NCBI GenBank assembly: GCA_018378255.1
Contig: JAGZXV010000063.1
Coordinates: 1-25,362 of the forward strand
DNA length: 25,362 nt
Source: Clostridiaceae bacterium
GTDB lineage: Bacteria; Bacillota; Clostridia; Lachnospirales; Lachnospiraceae
Direction: 5' to 3'
Below are positions 22,931 through 25,362 of this stretch, one piece after another. A model generated the notes under the pieces. It saw only the letters and a list, made by a program, of their open reading frames with translations. It made no database searches and had not been told where the DNA came from. Made by a program: the position numbers and the translations under genes. How positions within the stretch are numbered: the stretch's first letter is position 1; each line of letters starts with the position of its first letter.

Positions 22931-23814
22931 AATTCAAACTTCCTTCTTCCGATTTTTTTACCGGCAAATCTGGTATGGCTAAAATCCATCAAATAACTGG
23001 TCGCCCCCGGATTTCCCGTCCGTCTGGCTTCTTCTGTCATCAAATCGGCAATTTTAACGTCATCCACATAGTTTTCTGTAAACCAAATGAGCCTCTCCAT
23101 CAATCCATCACCCGGCCATTCACTTCCGGCCGCAATCCTGCCAGCCGTTTCCATGTGTTCAGACAGATAAGCTTCATAAGCCGCCTTATGTTCCGGTGTC
23201 AGGCCCAAAGGGTACTTAAGGCGCCCCATCACCACGAGAACCGTCAGTTCCTCCGCCTCCTGCACCTTAAGATGCGGAAACAGGGAATCATAATCCCGGA
23301 ATTGAAATTCCGTATTCAAAAAGCAGTAACGGTAACGGTGGCCGCAGCCATGGGTCTGGTTTCCCGTAATTCTGGCAGGTGTATTTTCAATTGATTCTTC
23401 GTAGAACTCCGTAAATATCAGCCGGGCTTCCTGTTCGCCCCGGTATCTCACATATAAGGTCTGTCTGAGTTCAAACAACACCTCTTTTAAACAGGATTTT
23501 CGGCCTGGCACAACCGTCACGTCCAGAACTTTTACTGCGGTACACCCGGTAAAAACCCCTGCCCCGATATCTTCAATCGTGCTGTAAAACCATATATTTT
23601 TCAGATTTTCGCAGTTATAAAAAGCATAGGCCCCGATCTTTCTGATCCCGGGCGGAAGCTGAAGCGTCTCTAATTTATGGCCGGACAGCGCATATTTTCC
23701 AAGTTCACTGACAATTTTTCCATCTATTGTCTCAGGAACCGTCACAACAGTGTCCTCTGTCAGGCACTTTAGGATTCGTATCTGTCCGCCGAATTCCTCG
23801 TATTTAAATTCCAT
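22927..23814 (-). CDS. Leucine-rich repeat (LRR_5, BspA-like) protein
   Basis: Protein of 295 residues without signal peptide or membrane segment, so probably cytosolic. The N-terminal third has LRR_5-type repeats (IVSELGKYALSGHKLETLQLPPG, IRKIGAYAFYNCENLKNIWF, IEDIGAGVFTGCTAVKVL). The rest (about 115-295) is a family-specific region ending in GNPGATSYLMDF, which resembles a helical pair. The ATG at 23814 has GGGAG at 8 nt; a start at 23862 would place extra residues upstream of the operon promoter's predicted start site. The 4-nt overlap with the VWA gene suggests that LRR, VWA and MoxR act together. Confidence 0.85.
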   Translation of the reverse strand: MEFKYEEFGGQIRILKCLTEDTVVTVPETIDGKIVSELGKYALSGHKLETLQLPPGIRKIGAYAFYNCENLKNIWFYSTIEDIGAGVFTGCTAVKVLDVTVVPGRKSCLKEVLFELRQTLYVRYRGEQEARLIFTEFYEESIENTPARITGNQTHGCGHRYRYCFLNTEFQFRDYDSLFPHLKVQEAEELTVLVVMGRLKYPLGLTPEHKAAYEAYLSEHMETAGRIAAGSEWPGDGLMERLIWFTENYVDDVKIADLMTEEARRTGNPGATSYLMDFSHTRFAGKKIGRRKFEL

Positions 23815-23861
23815 ATCATTTACTCCCTGAAACAGCCCTATTATAACAAATTTTCTTTCCA

Positions 23862-23890
23862 AGTATACCTCAGACAGAGCGGAAACTCAA
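23862..23890 (-). promoter_or_regulatory. Promoter of the LRR-VWA-MoxR operon
   Basis: Minus-strand -35 TTGAGT (23885-23890), 17-bp spacer, -10 TATACT (23862-23867). A second TATAAT lies 18 bp downstream without a good -35. The leader is about 40 nt. The 23891-24006 gap shows nothing else convincing. Confidence 0.6.
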
Positions 23891-24006
23891 GGGCAGTAAA
23901 TGGTAACTAATCCATTTTCAGTTATATGCTGTAACAGTTCAGGCAGCTATTTTTATCAATTTTCAAATCGGTGGGACATCCCATGCTTTTTGACCGTTTT
24001 TTGCGG

Positions 24007-24759
24007 TTAAGATGATGAGCCGTCTGAACGGTTACTCTGAGCCGGAACCGGAGTTATACTTTTTGCATAAATTCGGTTACCTTCCGCTAACGGACGGTCC
24101 CATATAATTTCGATTTCATCGCCGCCTTTCAGGCCGCTCTTGTCTGTTTCTCCGAAGTAAACCTCATAAACTCCCGGCATTTCATCCGTTCGGGAAGATA
24201 CAACAAAATAGTCCTCTCCTATTTCCTTAACAATTGCATTCATTCTCTGCTCATTCCATGCAAATACTGCCCCGTCCGTCACTTCGATGCCAACCCTGGG
24301 GTCTATGAGAGTAACGTCTGAGGATTCTCCCTCCACAAAGAGATACCGTCCGTCCTCTTCTTTGAATACAAAATGATAGAGGCCGTCATCTGTAACAGCC
24401 GTCAGTATCTCGTCTTCCACCTGGTAGGTGCCACAATTGAGATAAGAGCTCAGGATATCAAAAGAAAAACTAAAACGGCCGTCCTCATAAAGGGCTAATC
24501 CGGGTACCGGCGCATTTTGCACACTTGTCTGCAGATAATAGGTTTTATATGCCACATCATTTTCCGGCGTTTCATCCGTTTCAAAAGCCGTTCCTTTTTC
24601 CGGTTCCTGATTTTGAGTTTCCTCACTTTTTACTAAATCAGGCTGAGATTCTTCCAGCGATGTTTCCGGCCTTCCCATACTCTCTTGTTTACTGCATCCG
24701 GCCAGAAAAGCAGTTGTCAGTACCAAACACAGTGTTAGCAATTTCCAACATTTTTTCAC
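24007..24759 (-). CDS. Hypothetical lipoprotein
   Basis: Secreted lipoprotein of 250 residues. It has a lipobox signal peptide (KKCWKLLTLCLVL, LAGC, Cys22) and an acidic Ser/Glu-rich linker (about 25-65). The folded part begins with YYLQTSVQNAPVPGLALYEDGRFSFSF. The C-terminal beta-rich stretch (about 165-235, IVKEIGEDYFVVSS ... EVYFG) resembles small OB-like extracellular domains. I do not recognise a named family for the middle. The GTG at 24759 follows GGAGG at 8 nt and begins directly with the lysines of the signal peptide; the earlier ATG at 24801 is rejected. Monocistronic, with no clear terminator. Confidence 0.82.
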   Translation of the reverse strand: MKKCWKLLTLCLVLTTAFLAGCSKQESMGRPETSLEESQPDLVKSEETQNQEPEKGTAFETDETPENDVAYKTYYLQTSVQNAPVPGLALYEDGRFSFSFDILSSYLNCGTYQVEDEILTAVTDDGLYHFVFKEEDGRYLFVEGESSDVTLIDPRVGIEVTDGAVFAWNEQRMNAIVKEIGEDYFVVSSRTDEMPGVYEVYFGETDKSGLKGGDEIEIIWDRPLAEGNRIYAKSITPVPAQSNRSDGSSS

Positions 24760-24923
24760 GTGCAAAACCTCCATTTTAGCATTTGACAATTTCATCCACA
24801 AGTTTCCGTTATTTTTGTATCTCTGTACACAAACAATATCATATCTTTTTAAAACTTACTTTACTTTTTAATTACGATTCGTTGTTATTTCACTATGAGG
24901 AAAGGTAAATGGGGATTTAGGGG

Positions 24924-25280
24924 AGAAAGTTACGCAGGGAAGCGAGGCGGAGGGATGGCGGAGAACCAGGGCAGGGACCGGAACGGAGGAACCAAACGAT
25001 ACAGGGATCTGATTCCAACCGTTAAGTGGAACTAAGGCTCCCAGCATGAAAAAGGCGGTCCGATGCCCATTCACGGTATACTCCTGATGACTTTACCGTT
25101 CAGGGGCATCTCAGAAACTGATTCGTTTTTCAGTTTCTGCCCGCCTCTTTTACATGCTGGGAGCCTAAGTTCCACTAAACTGTTTCCACACGAACCCTGT
25201 ATCGTTTGGTTCCTCCGTTCAGGTTCCTGCCCTGGTTCTCCGCCGTCCCCCCGCCCCGCTTTTCTGCTGGTTTTCTCTGG
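24924..25280. repeat. Large imperfect palindrome with branched tip (structured element)
   Basis: The left arm from about 24924 pairs with the right arm to about 25280, giving a stem of over 100 bp. Matched segments, in order: 24957-24975 with 25226-25244 (19 bp), 24982-25006 with 25195-25219 (25 bp), 25025-25048 with 25153-25176 (24 bp, one mismatch), and a 5-bp GGCGG/CCGCC. Between the 25- and 24-bp segments is an internal loop of about 18 nt on each side. The ~80-nt tip forms two hairpins: GATGCCC (25062-25068) with GGGCATC (25104-25110) around a nested ACGGTA/TACCGT, and CAGAAACTG (25112-25120) with CAGTTTCTG (25131-25139). It contains no credible gene; ORFs on it are by-products of the arms. 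It may be a structured RNA, a foldback element or a cruciform. Confidence 0.85.
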
Positions 25281-25330
25281 AGCAAGGAATTAAAAACAAG
25301 TTTGTAAATTATAAGAAAATTTAACGTCGA

Positions 25331-25362
25331 ACGTCAAGGCATTTTCGAAAAAGCCTTGACGT
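25331..25362. repeat. REP-like palindrome, copy 5 (covarying)
   Basis: Arms ACGTCAAGGC / GCCTTGACGT around ATTTTCGAAAAA. Compared with the consensus ACGTGAAGGC / GCCTTCACGT, one G-C pair is flipped to C-G in both arms, so pairing is preserved. The element reaches the window edge and may continue. Confidence 0.85.

Noticed and set aside
24868..25074. Minus-strand ORF over the left arm (68 residues)
   Set aside because: Same reason: it follows the palindrome arm, with no ribosome site or recognisable family.
25084..25118. CTGATGA ... GAAAC looking like a hammerhead ribozyme core
   Set aside because: The bases between them do not form a closing stem II, and they belong instead to the GATGCCC/GGGCATC hairpin.
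24924..25280. SRP RNA, 6S RNA or RNase P RNA for the large hairpin
   Set aside because: The hallmark SRP GGAAGCAGC loop, the 6S central bubble and RNase P core sequences are not seen.
25063..25293. Plus-strand ORF over the big palindrome (76 residues)
   Set aside because: It lies wholly on the inverted repeat, has no ribosome site, and its sequence is low-complexity Pro/Ser/Phe from the arms.

Overview
The window looks like chromosome of a Gram-positive anaerobe of the Lachnospiraceae (Clostridium cluster XIVa, Enterocloster/Hungatella-like). The evidence is strong AGGAGG ribosome sites before almost every gene, sigma-A type promoters, lipoprotein signals, moderate base composition, and clostridial families (CD3324-like, DUF2201/MoxR/LRR_5, DUF378). 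The genus is inferred from protein style only. Almost all genes lie on the minus strand, so the text reads from high to low coordinates within each operon.

Layout. 167-1804: a YbiT-like ABC-F ATPase preceded by its own promoter and a short leader. That leader holds a 10-codon ORF lying exactly on a terminator-like hairpin. 2000-2140: a possible small plus-strand RNA and a bidirectional terminator. 2141-6899: a three-gene operon with 4-nt overlaps, encoding an ICMT-like membrane methyltransferase, a GH3-family acyl-adenylating protein, and a membrane GAF / degenerate GGDEF / HD-GYP c-di-GMP phosphodiesterase. 7155-9715: a polar amino-acid ABC importer, with a strong hairpin terminator between the binding-protein gene and the permease/ATPase genes. 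10057-12530: an AT-rich patchwork with a truncated methyltransferase gene, an intact methyltransferase, a GNAT acetyltransferase, an orphan ORF and two broken CD3324-like genes. This patch is probably acquired or rearranged DNA.

12800-17182: a five-gene cluster from one promoter (zinc-ribbon protein, MBL-fold hydrolase, pyrC, HIT protein, malQ). 17450-19451: a C45-type Ntn hydrolase followed by an AraC/GyrI-domain regulator. 19634-19849: a DUF378 membrane protein. 19955-23814: a LRR_5 protein, a VWA/DUF2201 protein and a MoxR-like AAA ATPase, forming one operon. 24007-24759: a lipoprotein. 24924-25280: no credible gene, but a very large imperfect palindrome with a branched tip.

Two repeat structures stand out. 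A family of short palindromes (arms close to ACGTGAAGGC / GCCTTCACGT, often followed by TTTTACTTTAAA) sits between genes at 9829, 12728, 12771, 17303, 17344 and 25331, with a diverged relative at 17392. One copy carries a compensatory change in both arms. The ~355-bp palindrome at the right end has arms of 19, 25 and 24 bp matched in order, and its tip splits into two hairpins. It looks like a structured RNA or a non-coding mobile element rather than protein-coding DNA.
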